From: an uncultured Eubacterium sp.
Lineage (GTDB): Bacteria; Bacillota; Clostridia; Lachnospirales; Lachnospiraceae
NCBI GenBank assembly: GCA_910584245.1
Contig: CAJTZF010000009.1
Coordinates: forward strand, 40,040-104,039
DNA length: 64,000 bases
Reading direction: 5' to 3'
Program-made: the position numbers and the translations under genes
Part shown: positions 51,740 through 60,923 of the stretch, one piece after another
Layout: the number at the start of each line of letters is the position of its first letter
Numbering within the stretch: the first letter of the stretch is position 1
The notes under the pieces: model-generated
The model's input: only the letters and a program-made list of their open reading frames with translations
Database searches by the model: none
Told to the model about the DNA's origin: nothing

Positions 51740-54154
51740 ATGTCAATGATATTGAAGAAATTTTGCGCAGCATTTATGTCAGTCATTATGTCGGCCAATC
51801 TGGTTATGGGCCTGCCGCCATTTGACCCCGCCAATCAATTAGGTTCCGACGCTATGAGTGGATTCATGGAAAAGCTTTCACCGGATGCGCAACCGTTCTC
51901 CGTTGATTCTGACGCCCAGGCGGATTCCGGCTCCACAAGCGGATTCATGGAAAACGCTTCAAAGAATGCACAGCCACTCCAGGTTAGTAAGGCGGACAGC
52001 AATATGCGCCGTCCCCTTTCACCAGAACAGCCTATGTGGATCGTTCACATCGACTCGTGGAACTATGCTGACCCGGCAAAAATCATCAATTTGATACCGG
52101 AAGATGTGCTACCTTATATTGTTTTCAATATTTCCCTGTCTATCAACTGGGATTCTACAAATAAAAAATGGCTTATGGTACAAGATGGCTACGAGACAGC
52201 CAAGTCATGGCTGAGAACCTGCGCTGAAAAAGGCGTATGGACGATGATACAGCCATCGAGCGGCGGACAGAGCCATTTCCCGGATTATGGGGCCGATGAT
52301 GATTTAGAAAATACGATATACGCCGAATTTTTCAGGGATTATCCGAACTTTATCGGATATAACTACTGCGAGCAGTTCTGGGGATTCGAATCTGTGGATT
52401 TCCCGATCACTTGTCCAGAACGGTACCGCCATTTCGCCGCCCTGTTAAAGCTATGTAACAAGTACGGCGGTTACCTCGATGTAAGCTGGTGCGCAAACCA
52501 GTGGAGCGCGTCTCTCAATCCGGTTGCGATGCTGAAGCAGGTACCGGAATGGGAAGCAGCCTGCCGCCAATATTCTGAGAATTATATTCTCGAAGAAAAG
52601 TACACGCAGCTAAGCTACATCGCGGATGTAGAGAGTGTTGTATATGGCGCTTATCTTTCCGGATATTGCGGGAATTTCGGTGTAAGGTATGATGAATCCG
52701 GGTGGTCCGATTCCTCATGGGATGGCACGGGAGAACCTACAAAAGACCAATACCGTCTCGCTACCGGATTGCCAATCCACCTTGAGCGCATGGCATTAAA
52801 CGGTATGACCGTAATTGACGGTCCAGAACTTGTATGGGAGGATGATTTCAAAGAGCTCAACCCGTCAACGGACGGCGAGGGATACAAGATGCGTAAATGG
52901 GCGATGTATGACCAGTTCCAAAATGATATGCTTGATATGTTCCGCAAAGTACTGGACGGATCGATCCGTATCCCATCCCGCAAGGAAGCGATTGACCGCA
53001 CAAAGGTTGCCGTGGTTCAGGATGTGAACTCAGGTAATAATGACAATAAGTACAGTACATATCCAACTCTGTTTGAGGGACTTTACCGCATGGAAAATGA
53101 CGGCAACTTAAAAGATAATCACGACCCATACAAGCGCACCGGACGCTATCCTACGATCCCGACCGTGTACGCACTGGCCGATGACCTGGCAAAATCGATT
53201 TCCACACCGATAAACCAGTCCACGATAGCCTCACGCTGGCCGACAATCGAGGCAAAACAAAATGAATTTAACGGTCTCTTCCCTACGGAATACTGGGGCA
53301 ATTGTTATGCCGGCCGAAACCAAAACTCATGGGTTACGTACAACCCAAACAAGGACGGGGCAGCAGTGGGCGGCTACTTTATACCTAAATATAATACGTG
53401 CAGCCAGGTTGAGGTTTCCTATTCTGAGTACGCTATCGGATTAATCAACGAATATTCAGACCACATCGACTTTTATCTGAATAACTATGATGAGAACGAT
53501 CCAGGTACGTTAAAGACAAATACAATCAAAATTTACGGAGCTTCTTCTAAACCGACCTACACGATCAAGCACAGAGGCGTCAACCAGGCAAGAAGCAATG
53601 TGTCAGAGAGTTGGAATAATGGTGTTTATTCTCTCACAATTAAACACAACGGCCCGCTGGATATAAAGGTCAACTGCTCTGGAGATGAAAAAGGGCGTCT
53701 CACCAACTATTCGACGGCAAACCTTATAGAACCTGCATTCCCTGCCGCTTACGACGGCCCTCGTCAATATGAGGCCGAGTTCTTCGACTACAAGAATATC
53801 GAAGAAAACATTACAAACGGCTGTAATAGCGGCATCACCAAATACCAGGGCCAGGGCTTCATGAAATTCGGCACAAAGGCCGACGCAGCCGTAAAAGATA
53901 CTGTACCGAATAAAACAGCAGGTAACGCCACCATGACGCTCCGCTATGCAACTACAGAAAATATTAATAATGTAGATTTGTATGTAAATGGCGTCAAGGT
54001 CACTACGCTTTCCCTGCCAAAGGGACAATCGCTCAGCGACTGGAAAACGGTCTCTCAGCAGATTCCTCTTATACAGGGGGATAACAAGATCGAATTAAAA
54101 GCGACTTCTGCTCTTGCAAGCAGCCTGTATCTTGATAACTTTGTAATCGAATAA
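51740..54154 (+). CDS. secreted GH98 family glycoside hydrolase with CBM35-like domain
   Basis: An 804-residue exported enzyme. The signal peptide (FCAAFMSVIMSANLVMG) is followed by a linker with a duplicated SGFMExxSxxAQP motif (residues 40-52 and 67-79), then a GH98 catalytic domain (about 90-400; PMWIVHIDSWNYADPAKII, TMIQPSSGGQSHF, GYNYCEQFWGF). A GH98 C-terminal beta domain follows, then a CBM35/6-like domain (675-804; YEAEFFDYKNIEENITNGC). GH98 enzymes are endo-beta-galactosidases, some releasing blood-group A/B trisaccharides. AAGGAGG precedes ATGs at 51740 and 51746. Exact glycan target not provable here. Confidence 0.88.
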   Translation: MSMILKKFCAAFMSVIMSANLVMGLPPFDPANQLGSDAMSGFMEKLSPDAQPFSVDSDAQADSGSTSGFMENASKNAQPLQVSKADSNMRRPLSPEQPMWIVHIDSWNYADPAKIINLIPEDVLPYIVFNISLSINWDSTNKKWLMVQDGYETAKSWLRTCAEKGVWTMIQPSSGGQSHFPDYGADDDLENTIYAEFFRDYPNFIGYNYCEQFWGFESVDFPITCPERYRHFAALLKLCNKYGGYLDVSWCANQWSASLNPVAMLKQVPEWEAACRQYSENYILEEKYTQLSYIADVESVVYGAYLSGYCGNFGVRYDESGWSDSSWDGTGEPTKDQYRLATGLPIHLERMALNGMTVIDGPELVWEDDFKELNPSTDGEGYKMRKWAMYDQFQNDMLDMFRKVLDGSIRIPSRKEAIDRTKVAVVQDVNSGNNDNKYSTYPTLFEGLYRMENDGNLKDNHDPYKRTGRYPTIPTVYALADDLAKSISTPINQSTIASRWPTIEAKQNEFNGLFPTEYWGNCYAGRNQNSWVTYNPNKDGAAVGGYFIPKYNTCSQVEVSYSEYAIGLINEYSDHIDFYLNNYDENDPGTLKTNTIKIYGASSKPTYTIKHRGVNQARSNVSESWNNGVYSLTIKHNGPLDIKVNCSGDEKGRLTNYSTANLIEPAFPAAYDGPRQYEAEFFDYKNIEENITNGCNSGITKYQGQGFMKFGTKADAAVKDTVPNKTAGNATMTLRYATTENINNVDLYVNGVKVTTLSLPKGQSLSDWKTVSQQIPLIQGDNKIELKATSALASSLYLDNFVIE

Positions 54155-54193
54155 ATATATAGGAAAAGGAACTGTCAGGAAATTACAGTTCTG

Positions 54194-54244
54194 AAACAGG
54201 GGAGACGGTGGCCCGGAATGAGCCACCGTCTCCCCTGTTTTATG
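54194..54244. terminator. terminator after GH98 gene (probably bidirectional)
   Basis: A 19-bp perfect stem, AAACAGGGGAGACGGTGGC (54194-54212) with 54222-54240, and a 9-nt loop, between convergent GH98 and galK genes. Confidence 0.9.
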
Positions 54245-54301
54245 AAAAAAGAAAAAGACGGCTAACGATAACCATCTTTCCTCCGTTACATGTTATAATT
54301 C

Positions 54302-55474
54302 TCAAAGCTTCCTGGCTCCATCACCAATTTCAACTTCATAAAACTCCGGCTCCCTGCCATATGCCTCCCGATAACAGGCAGTCAGTTTATTTTTAAATAA
54401 ATTGCGGTTCCGTTTTTTTACGAGGCTTACTGTACAACCCCCAAAGCCGCCCCCAGTCATCCGGCTTCCGACTACCCCCGGCAGCTCCCACGCTGTTTTC
54501 ACAAGAAGATCAATCTCCTCACAGGATACCTCGTAATCGTCCCGCAGTGAAAGATGTGACTTATTCATAAGCCGGCCAAACTCTTTGATATCATCAACAC
54601 GGAGCGCGTCTAGGGCATGAACGGTGCGCCGGTTTTCCGAGACGGCATGTTTAACCCGTTTCCGAATCGTCTCATCGGAGATTAACACCTTATACCGCTC
54701 ATACTGCTCATTGTTCAAATCCCCAAGACTATTGATGTCCAGCGTTTTTTGCAATATGTCAAGTCCCCTCTCACACTCCGACCTGCGCTCATTGTACGCA
54801 GTGGAAACGAGATTGTGGCTTACGCCGCTGTTTGTAATAACTACACATATATCCTTTCCAAGCTTAACCGGTACAAGTTCATAGTCGAGCTTGTACGTAT
54901 CAAGGAATATCGCATGCTCCGCTTTTCCCATTACCGAGGCAAATTGATCCATAATTCCACATTTCATACCAATATAATGATTTTCACTATATTGTCCAAG
55001 CAGCGCAATACGGGTGTCCGTTATGTCGGTAAATCCAAAAACATCGCGGATGATAATCCCCGTCAACACCTCGATAGAGGCAGAGGATGAAAGTCCTGCC
55101 CCACCCGGAATATTTCCATAAAACAGAATATCCAGTCCGCGGTCGGCGGTATAACCATATTTTTCAAACGCCCAGACCACCCCTCTCGGATAGTCTGTCC
55201 AAAGTCCGTTTCCAGAGGGCTCCAAATCCCGGATTGACGATTCCAGCACTCCATCTGAACTAAAATTTTCTGAATACAGTTTCAATATGTCGTCATCCCG
55301 TCTGCGTACCACGCCATAGGTACCAAGCGTCAAGGCACAGGGAAATACGTGTCCGCCATTGTAGTCGGTATGATCGCCGATGAGATTAACCCTTCCCGGG
55401 GCAAAGTAAACCTCAGGTTCTTCACCTTCTCCAAATATTTGTGTAAACTTTTCCTTCATCTGTTCTATATTCAT
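54302..55474 (-). CDS. galK: galactokinase
   Basis: A 390-residue GHMP kinase: GRVNLIGDHTDYNGGHVFPC (galactokinase signature), GGAGLSSSAS (ATP loop) and SRMTGGGFGGC near the C-terminus. It phosphorylates galactose to galactose 1-phosphate, the first step of the Leloir pathway. Its convergent neighbour is the GH98 enzyme, which may release galactose-containing oligosaccharides. No galT is seen in the window. Confidence 0.96.
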   Translation of the reverse strand: MNIEQMKEKFTQIFGEGEEPEVYFAPGRVNLIGDHTDYNGGHVFPCALTLGTYGVVRRRDDDILKLYSENFSSDGVLESSIRDLEPSGNGLWTDYPRGVVWAFEKYGYTADRGLDILFYGNIPGGAGLSSSASIEVLTGIIIRDVFGFTDITDTRIALLGQYSENHYIGMKCGIMDQFASVMGKAEHAIFLDTYKLDYELVPVKLGKDICVVITNSGVSHNLVSTAYNERRSECERGLDILQKTLDINSLGDLNNEQYERYKVLISDETIRKRVKHAVSENRRTVHALDALRVDDIKEFGRLMNKSHLSLRDDYEVSCEEIDLLVKTAWELPGVVGSRMTGGGFGGCTVSLVKKRNRNLFKNKLTACYREAYGREPEFYEVEIGDGARKL

Positions 55475-55499
55475 ATGTATTTTCCCTCATTTCTGTTTT

Positions 55500-55528
55500 A
55501 TACTATCTATTATATACTGAATATGCAA
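55500..55528 (-). promoter_or_regulatory. galK promoter
   Basis: On the minus strand TTGCAT (55523-55528), 17 nt, TAGTAT (55500-55505). Confidence 0.5.
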
Positions 55529-55612
55529 AAAAAGCTATAGTAATTTTTATGTCTAAAAACATGAAAAAAGTGGCATATTCTATGTAAGATCATTTTCCAC
55601 ATGGAGGCAACT

Positions 55613-57262
55613 ATGGCAGAAAAACAACCTGTATACATTATCGGGCACAAAAATCCGGATACCGATTCCATTTGTTCGGCAATCGCTTATACTGAATTAA
55701 AAAATACGATCCACGGCGGGGGATTTTACGCGGCGAGGGCGGGCCAAATCAATTTGGAAACACAATACATCCTAAACTACTTTCACACCCCTGCCCCCCA
55801 ATATATCGGGGATGTAATGACCGAAGTCCGCGATATCGAAATTCGAAAAATCGAAGGGGTGTCCGGCGATATCTCGTTGAAAAAGGCATGGAATATGATG
55901 CGGGAATTAGAAGTCATGACGCTCCCGATCACAACCGGGGATGGCAGGCTCGCAGGGCTTATTACCATCGGGGATATCGCCACCGCATATATGGACGTAT
56001 ATGACAACTGCATTCTTTCCACCTCCCAGACGTCCTACCGGAACATTATGGAAACTCTTGAGGCTACCATGCTTGCCGGTGATGAAAACGCCACCTACTC
56101 AAAAGGCGAGGTCATTATTGCCGCGGCAAATCCAGATGTGATGGAGGATTATATCCACGAGGGAGACATGATTATTTTAGGCAACCGTTACGAAACACAG
56201 CTCTGCGCCATCGAAATGGGGGCCGCCTGCATTATCGTCTGTATGAATTCGGAAGTCTCCAAGACAATACAAAAACTCGCCGCCGAGCGGAGATGCAGCA
56301 TACTTGTAACTCCATATGACACCTTTACGGCCGCCCGGATGATCAATCAAAGTATGCCTATCTCGTATTTTATGAAAAAAAAGAACCTCACAACGTTCCG
56401 CCTTTCCGAAAAAACTGAGGATATAAAAGAAATTATGGGTAAAAAACGGCACCGCGATTTCCCAGTACTCGACGAGGAAAACCGATATGTAGGGATGATT
56501 TCCAGACGTAACTTAATTAACCTGAAACGAAAGCAGCTCATTCTGGTGGACCACAATGAAGAATCCCAAACGGTAGACGGCATTGAATACGCAGACATTT
56601 TGGAAATCATCGACCACCACCGGATCGGAACCTTGCAGACACTAGAACCGGTTTTGTTCCGAAACCAGCCGCTTGGCTGCACCTCGACAATCATTTTTCA
56701 AATGTACAAGGAAAACCATGTGGAATTTCCACGCCACATCGCCGGGCTCCTTATGTCCGCTATTATTTCAGATACGCTTATGTTTCGTTCCCCGACATGC
56801 ACAAACATTGACCAGGAAGCGGCTCAAGAGCTTTCCCAAATTTGTGGAATCGATATCGAAGCATTTGCCACTGACATGTTTGCGGCGGGAAGCGATTTAA
56901 GTTCAAAGGAACCGAAAGAAATTTTTGAACAGGATATGAAAATCTTTGACGTCGGCGATGTCCACTTTTCCGTCAGCCAGATTAATTCGATGAACAGCAT
57001 TGAACTCAAAGAAATAAAGCAAAAGCTACTCCCCTTTTTAGATGAAATATTTTCTACGCTCGGTGTGGATATGGCCTATATCATGCTTACCAATATCGTG
57101 AAAGAGAGTACCGAACTTCTCTGTTTTGGCGAGCGCGCAAAAGAAATCGCGAAAAACGCATTCCAGCTTCCAGAGGACAAAAGAGATGTAATACTAAAGG
57201 GGCTCGTATCCAGAAAAAAACAGCTTATCCCGAGCCTTGTATCCGCGCTACAGCAGGAATAA
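55613..57262 (+). CDS. ppaC: manganese-dependent inorganic diphosphatase with CBS and DRTGG domains
   Basis: A 549-residue family II pyrophosphatase. DHH motifs include IGHKNPDTDSICSAIAY and IIDHHRIG, and the DHHA2 end has FSVSQINSMN. Inserted after about residue 70 are a CBS pair (TLPITTGDGRLAGLITIGD, DFPVLDEENRYVGMISRRN) with a DRTGG domain between them. In such enzymes adenine nucleotides, including diadenosine polyphosphates, control activity through the CBS domains. It splits PPi to phosphate. The ATG at 55613 follows GGAGG. Confidence 0.95.
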   Translation: MAEKQPVYIIGHKNPDTDSICSAIAYTELKNTIHGGGFYAARAGQINLETQYILNYFHTPAPQYIGDVMTEVRDIEIRKIEGVSGDISLKKAWNMMRELEVMTLPITTGDGRLAGLITIGDIATAYMDVYDNCILSTSQTSYRNIMETLEATMLAGDENATYSKGEVIIAAANPDVMEDYIHEGDMIILGNRYETQLCAIEMGAACIIVCMNSEVSKTIQKLAAERRCSILVTPYDTFTAARMINQSMPISYFMKKKNLTTFRLSEKTEDIKEIMGKKRHRDFPVLDEENRYVGMISRRNLINLKRKQLILVDHNEESQTVDGIEYADILEIIDHHRIGTLQTLEPVLFRNQPLGCTSTIIFQMYKENHVEFPRHIAGLLMSAIISDTLMFRSPTCTNIDQEAAQELSQICGIDIEAFATDMFAAGSDLSSKEPKEIFEQDMKIFDVGDVHFSVSQINSMNSIELKEIKQKLLPFLDEIFSTLGVDMAYIMLTNIVKESTELLCFGERAKEIAKNAFQLPEDKRDVILKGLVSRKKQLIPSLVSALQQE

Positions 57263-57269
57263 ACAAAAT

Positions 57270-57320
57270 AAGGACTGCAATCCGCCCGGAAAAGAAACGG
57301 ATATACAGTCCTTATTTTCA
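57270..57320. terminator. terminator between ppaC and the PilZ gene
   Basis: AAGGACTG (57270-57277) pairs with CAGTCCTT (57306-57313), with an inner TCCG/CGGA, then TATTTT. Confidence 0.75.
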
Positions 57321-57331
57321 CTTGAAGGGGT

Positions 57332-57709
57332 CTAACTAAAATTCAAGCTGGCCGCATAATCGTTAAATACGTAGTCCATAATGGATGCCGTACCGACAAT
57401 TTCACAGCCATAAATATAATCCTCCCCTGTTTTCTGCTGACGGATAATGCGCACAACACAATTCACAGCATCCTTTTCACAAAGAACAAGCCTTGCATTG
57501 AAATAGTACCCTAACGGCAAAATACTCTTTGACGTAAAACCGATACCTGCTTTTGATATATCGAAAACATGAATTGGCGCATTTATGTTTTCAACCTTAA
57601 CATTATCCTGTTTAAAGAGTGATGTAATTTCAAGCTCCAGCTTAGCCGGCCATCTTTTTTCCTTTCTCATATCGATCATAGGTTCACTCTCCTTTCCGTT
57701 TGGTTTCAT
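57332..57709 (-). CDS. PilZ domain c-di-GMP-binding protein
   Basis: A 125-residue PilZ protein. MRKEKRWPAKLEL carries the RxxxR motif and VFDISKAGIGF the D/NxSxxG motif, so both c-di-GMP contacts are intact. It is probably a stand-alone effector; targets are unknown. It overlaps the end of gatB by 4 nt and ends the aspS-gatCAB transcript, an odd partner for an aminoacylation operon. Confidence 0.9.
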   Translation of the reverse strand: MKPNGKESEPMIDMRKEKRWPAKLELEITSLFKQDNVKVENINAPIHVFDISKAGIGFTSKSILPLGYYFNARLVLCEKDAVNCVVRIIRQQKTGEDYIYGCEIVGTASIMDYVFNDYAASLNFS

Positions 57710-59136
57710 AGCAACTCCCTCAAGATTTTGTTTACCAGACCAGGATCTGCCTTCCCCCGCATAGCCTTCATTGTTTGTCCCACGAGAAAACCAATCGCCT
57801 TCGTCTTGCCCGCCTGATAGTCGGCCACTGATTGGGGATTATCGGCGATGACCTGCTCTACCGTCTCACGAAGAGCACTCTCATCATTTACTGTCCTAAG
57901 TCCATTATCCTCTACAAACTTCTCTACGTCAATATCTTCTGTAAACATTTTTTCAAAAACTTCTTTAGCGACAGTAGAAGTAATCGCATTTTCCTCTGTG
58001 AGCTTTATGAGGGCCGCAAGATTCTCCGGCGTATAGGTAATATCTGCTGGCTCCATTTCTTTTTCCTTCAACAGGCGCATCGTTTCCACCATAAGCCAGT
58101 TTGACACTTTTTTCGGGTTATGGCAGATCGCCGTCGTGGCCTCAAACAAATCCGCCAGTTTTTTTGAACCTGTGATAATGTTTATATCGTAATCCGGAAT
58201 GCCAAATTCCTTCTTATAACGCTCCGCCTTCTCCTCCTGGAGCTCCGGCTGGCGGCTTTTTACTTCCTGGATCCACTCGCTGCTAATCACTACAGGTACC
58301 AGGTCCGGGTCCGGGAAATAGCGGTAATCCTGCGCGTCCTCCTTAGAACGCATGGCATAGGAATATTCCTTGTTGTCATCCCACCTTCTCGTCTCCTGTA
58401 TAACCGTCTTTCCCTCTTCCAGAAGCTCAATCTGCCTTTCACGTTCTGCCTCTATCGCCCTTGAAATAGCCTTAAAAGAGTTTAAGTTTTTCATCTCGGT
58501 ACGCGTCCCAAATTCGGCCGCACCAACCTCGCGCACGGAAAGGTTTACGTCCGCGCGCATGGAGCCTTCATTCAGCTTGCAATCCGATGCCCCAAGGTAC
58601 TGGATCGTCATGCGCAGCTTTTCCAAATAAGCAATAACCTCTTCCGCACTTCTCATATCCGGTTCAGAGACAATCTCTATAAGCGGAACGCCGGAGCGGT
58701 TGAAATCGACAAGAGAACAGTCTTCCCAGTCATCATGCACAAGCTTCCCCGCATCCTCCTCCATGTGTATTTCATGAATCCGGACTTGCTTTTTGCCCCC
58801 GGCCGTCTCTATTTCCACGTGTCCCTCCCGGCAGATGGGAAGGTAGAGCTGTGAAATCTGGTAATTTTGTGGATTGTCGGGATAAAAATAATTTTTCCGG
58901 TCAAATTTGCAGTACTGGGTAATCGAGCAATTTGTGGCGAGACCGACCGCCATTGCATACTCGACGACCTGTTTGTTAAGCACAGGAAGGGAACCAGGCA
59001 TTCCCGTGCACACCGGGCACGTATGCGTATTCGCGGCGCCGCCAAATTCTGTGCTGCATCCGCAAAATATTTTAGTCTTTGTGGCAAGTTCCACATGGAC
59101 CTCCAGTCCAATGACCGTTTCATATTGTTTTGCCAT
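57706..59136 (-). CDS. gatB: Asp-tRNA(Asn)/Glu-tRNA(Gln) amidotransferase subunit B
   Basis: A 476-residue GatB: ETVIGLEVHVELATKTKIFC, CGCSTEFGGAANTHTCPVC (zinc site), GMPGSLPVLN, DFNRSGVPLIEIVSEPDM and the C-terminal YqeY-like tRNA-binding tail (VGQTMKAMRGKADPGLVNKI). It activates the misacylated tRNA with ATP and joins it to ammonia from GatA. 15 nt after gatA. Confidence 0.98.
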   Translation of the reverse strand: MAKQYETVIGLEVHVELATKTKIFCGCSTEFGGAANTHTCPVCTGMPGSLPVLNKQVVEYAMAVGLATNCSITQYCKFDRKNYFYPDNPQNYQISQLYLPICREGHVEIETAGGKKQVRIHEIHMEEDAGKLVHDDWEDCSLVDFNRSGVPLIEIVSEPDMRSAEEVIAYLEKLRMTIQYLGASDCKLNEGSMRADVNLSVREVGAAEFGTRTEMKNLNSFKAISRAIEAERERQIELLEEGKTVIQETRRWDDNKEYSYAMRSKEDAQDYRYFPDPDLVPVVISSEWIQEVKSRQPELQEEKAERYKKEFGIPDYDINIITGSKKLADLFEATTAICHNPKKVSNWLMVETMRLLKEKEMEPADITYTPENLAALIKLTEENAITSTVAKEVFEKMFTEDIDVEKFVEDNGLRTVNDESALRETVEQVIADNPQSVADYQAGKTKAIGFLVGQTMKAMRGKADPGLVNKILRELL

Positions 59137-59151
59137 GATTTTTCCCTCCTT

Positions 59152-60600
59152 CTATAAATCCGATGCTTTATTTTGTTCAAACGTATAAGCCGCCTGTATA
59201 ATATTTCGCTCTTTAAAACAGTCGCCGATCAGCTGAAGGCCAATTGGCAATCCGTGCGCATCTGTACCACACGGGACACTGATTCCCGGAAGGCCGGCTA
59301 AATTGACGGATATGGTATATATATCCCCCAGATACATCTGGATCGGATCGCCCAGGCTATCGCCAATTCTCGGTGCTGTAGCCGGAGCCGCCGGCCCAAG
59401 AATAACATCGTATTGTTGAAATGCCCGGTCAAATGCCCGTTTAATAAGAGACTTCGTGCGCAGCGCTTTTAGATAATAAGCATCGTAATAACCACTGCTC
59501 AATACGAAGGAGCCAAGCATGATCCGGCGTTTTACCTCCGGGCCGAATCCTTCTGAGCGGGTCTTTTTGTACATATTATGCAATCCCTCGTACTCCTTTG
59601 TGCGGTACCCATATTTAACACCGTCAAAACGTGACAGGTTTGAACTTGCCTCCGCACACGCGATCACATAATACGCGGGAATTGCGTATTCAACCAGGCT
59701 CAGGTCAAACTCTTCCACGATTGCCCCTCTTTCTCTCAGTACGTCCGCCGCACGCAAAACTGCTTCCCTAACCGACGGGTCAAGACCTTCTCCGATGTAC
59801 TCCCCCGGTATGCCAATTCTCATACCGTCCACATCATCTATAAGAGCAGCGGTGAAATTCAGATCCTCCCGTCTAACCGATGTGCTATCTTTCTTATCAT
59901 ACGAAGATATGACTTCCAATATCGTAGCGCAATCCGTCACATCTTTTGCAATCGGCCCAATCTGGTCAAGGGATGACCCATAAGCTACCAATCCATAACG
60001 GGAAACTGTCCCGTACGTCGGCTTAAGTCCCGTGACCCCGCAGAAGGAACTCGGCTGGCGAATGGAACCACCCGTGTCCGAACCAAGGGCATAGAAGCAC
60101 TCATTTGCCGCTACAGCCGCACACGAGCCGCCAGAAGAGCCACCTGGCACATGATCTGTGTTATGTGGGTTTCTAGTGACACCGTAGGCGGATGTCTCCG
60201 TCGTGCTCCCCATAGCGAATTCATCCATATTCGTCTTTCCGATGATAACAGCCCCCGCCCGCTCCAAATTCTGTACTGCTTCTGCCGTATACGTCGGCTT
60301 AAAATTTGCCAGCATATTGGAACCACACGTCGTAAGTACGTCTTTCGTACACAAATTATCCTTAACTGCCACTGGTACGCCTGCAAGCGGCCCCGTCAAC
60401 TCCCCGCAGTCTATTTTCTCCTGCACTTGCGCCGCCCTGGCGAGAAGGACGTCCTCGTCCAAAACGGTGATAAAGCTGTTTAACGTCTGTTCTGATTTCT
60501 CTATGCTGCCAAGTGTGGCAAGTACAGCATCCTTCACCGTCACTTCTCCAGACTTAATCATCTTTCCAAGCCCGACAGCTGTTGCTTTTATTACACTCAT
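59152..60600 (-). CDS. gatA: Asp-tRNA(Asn)/Glu-tRNA(Gln) amidotransferase subunit A
   Basis: A 482-residue amidase-signature protein: GVPVAVKDNLCTKD with the catalytic Lys, VPGGSSGGSCAAVAAN with the cis-Ser, and GSDTGGSIRQPSSFCG with the nucleophile Ser. It hydrolyses glutamine and channels ammonia to GatB. 15 nt after gatC. Confidence 0.98.
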   Translation of the reverse strand: MSVIKATAVGLGKMIKSGEVTVKDAVLATLGSIEKSEQTLNSFITVLDEDVLLARAAQVQEKIDCGELTGPLAGVPVAVKDNLCTKDVLTTCGSNMLANFKPTYTAEAVQNLERAGAVIIGKTNMDEFAMGSTTETSAYGVTRNPHNTDHVPGGSSGGSCAAVAANECFYALGSDTGGSIRQPSSFCGVTGLKPTYGTVSRYGLVAYGSSLDQIGPIAKDVTDCATILEVISSYDKKDSTSVRREDLNFTAALIDDVDGMRIGIPGEYIGEGLDPSVREAVLRAADVLRERGAIVEEFDLSLVEYAIPAYYVIACAEASSNLSRFDGVKYGYRTKEYEGLHNMYKKTRSEGFGPEVKRRIMLGSFVLSSGYYDAYYLKALRTKSLIKRAFDRAFQQYDVILGPAAPATAPRIGDSLGDPIQMYLGDIYTISVNLAGLPGISVPCGTDAHGLPIGLQLIGDCFKERNIIQAAYTFEQNKASDL

Positions 60601-60615
60601 GCGAACCGCTCCTCT

Positions 60616-60909
60616 CTATTCAAATGTTTTCGGCACCATGTAAGTTCCGTCTTTTTTCTCAGGGGCATTTGCAAGCATTTGCTCTCTATCGTCCCCGTTC
60701 GTCACAACATCCTCCCGAAACACGTTATTTACATCAAAAATGTGTGACATCGGTTCGACGTCATCAGTCTCTAGTTCATTTAATTTATCAATATAATCAA
60801 GCATCCTTCCCATATCCCTTTTCGCCTGCTCCCGTTCCTCCCCGGAAAGCTCAAGCTTGGCCAGTATGCCAACATATTCAATCATTTCATCTGAGATAAC
60901 ATTTGCCAT
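60616..60909 (-). CDS. gatC: Asp-tRNA(Asn)/Glu-tRNA(Gln) amidotransferase subunit C
   Basis: A 97-residue GatC: VGILAKLELSGEEREQAKRD, MLDYIDKLNELETDDVEPMSH and the C-terminal FREDVV...MVPKTFE. It wraps around and stabilises the GatA-GatB complex. 14 nt after aspS. Confidence 0.97.
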   Translation of the reverse strand: MANVISDEMIEYVGILAKLELSGEEREQAKRDMGRMLDYIDKLNELETDDVEPMSHIFDVNNVFREDVVTNGDDREQMLANAPEKKDGTYMVPKTFE

Positions 60910-60923
60910 AATATTTTCCTCCT

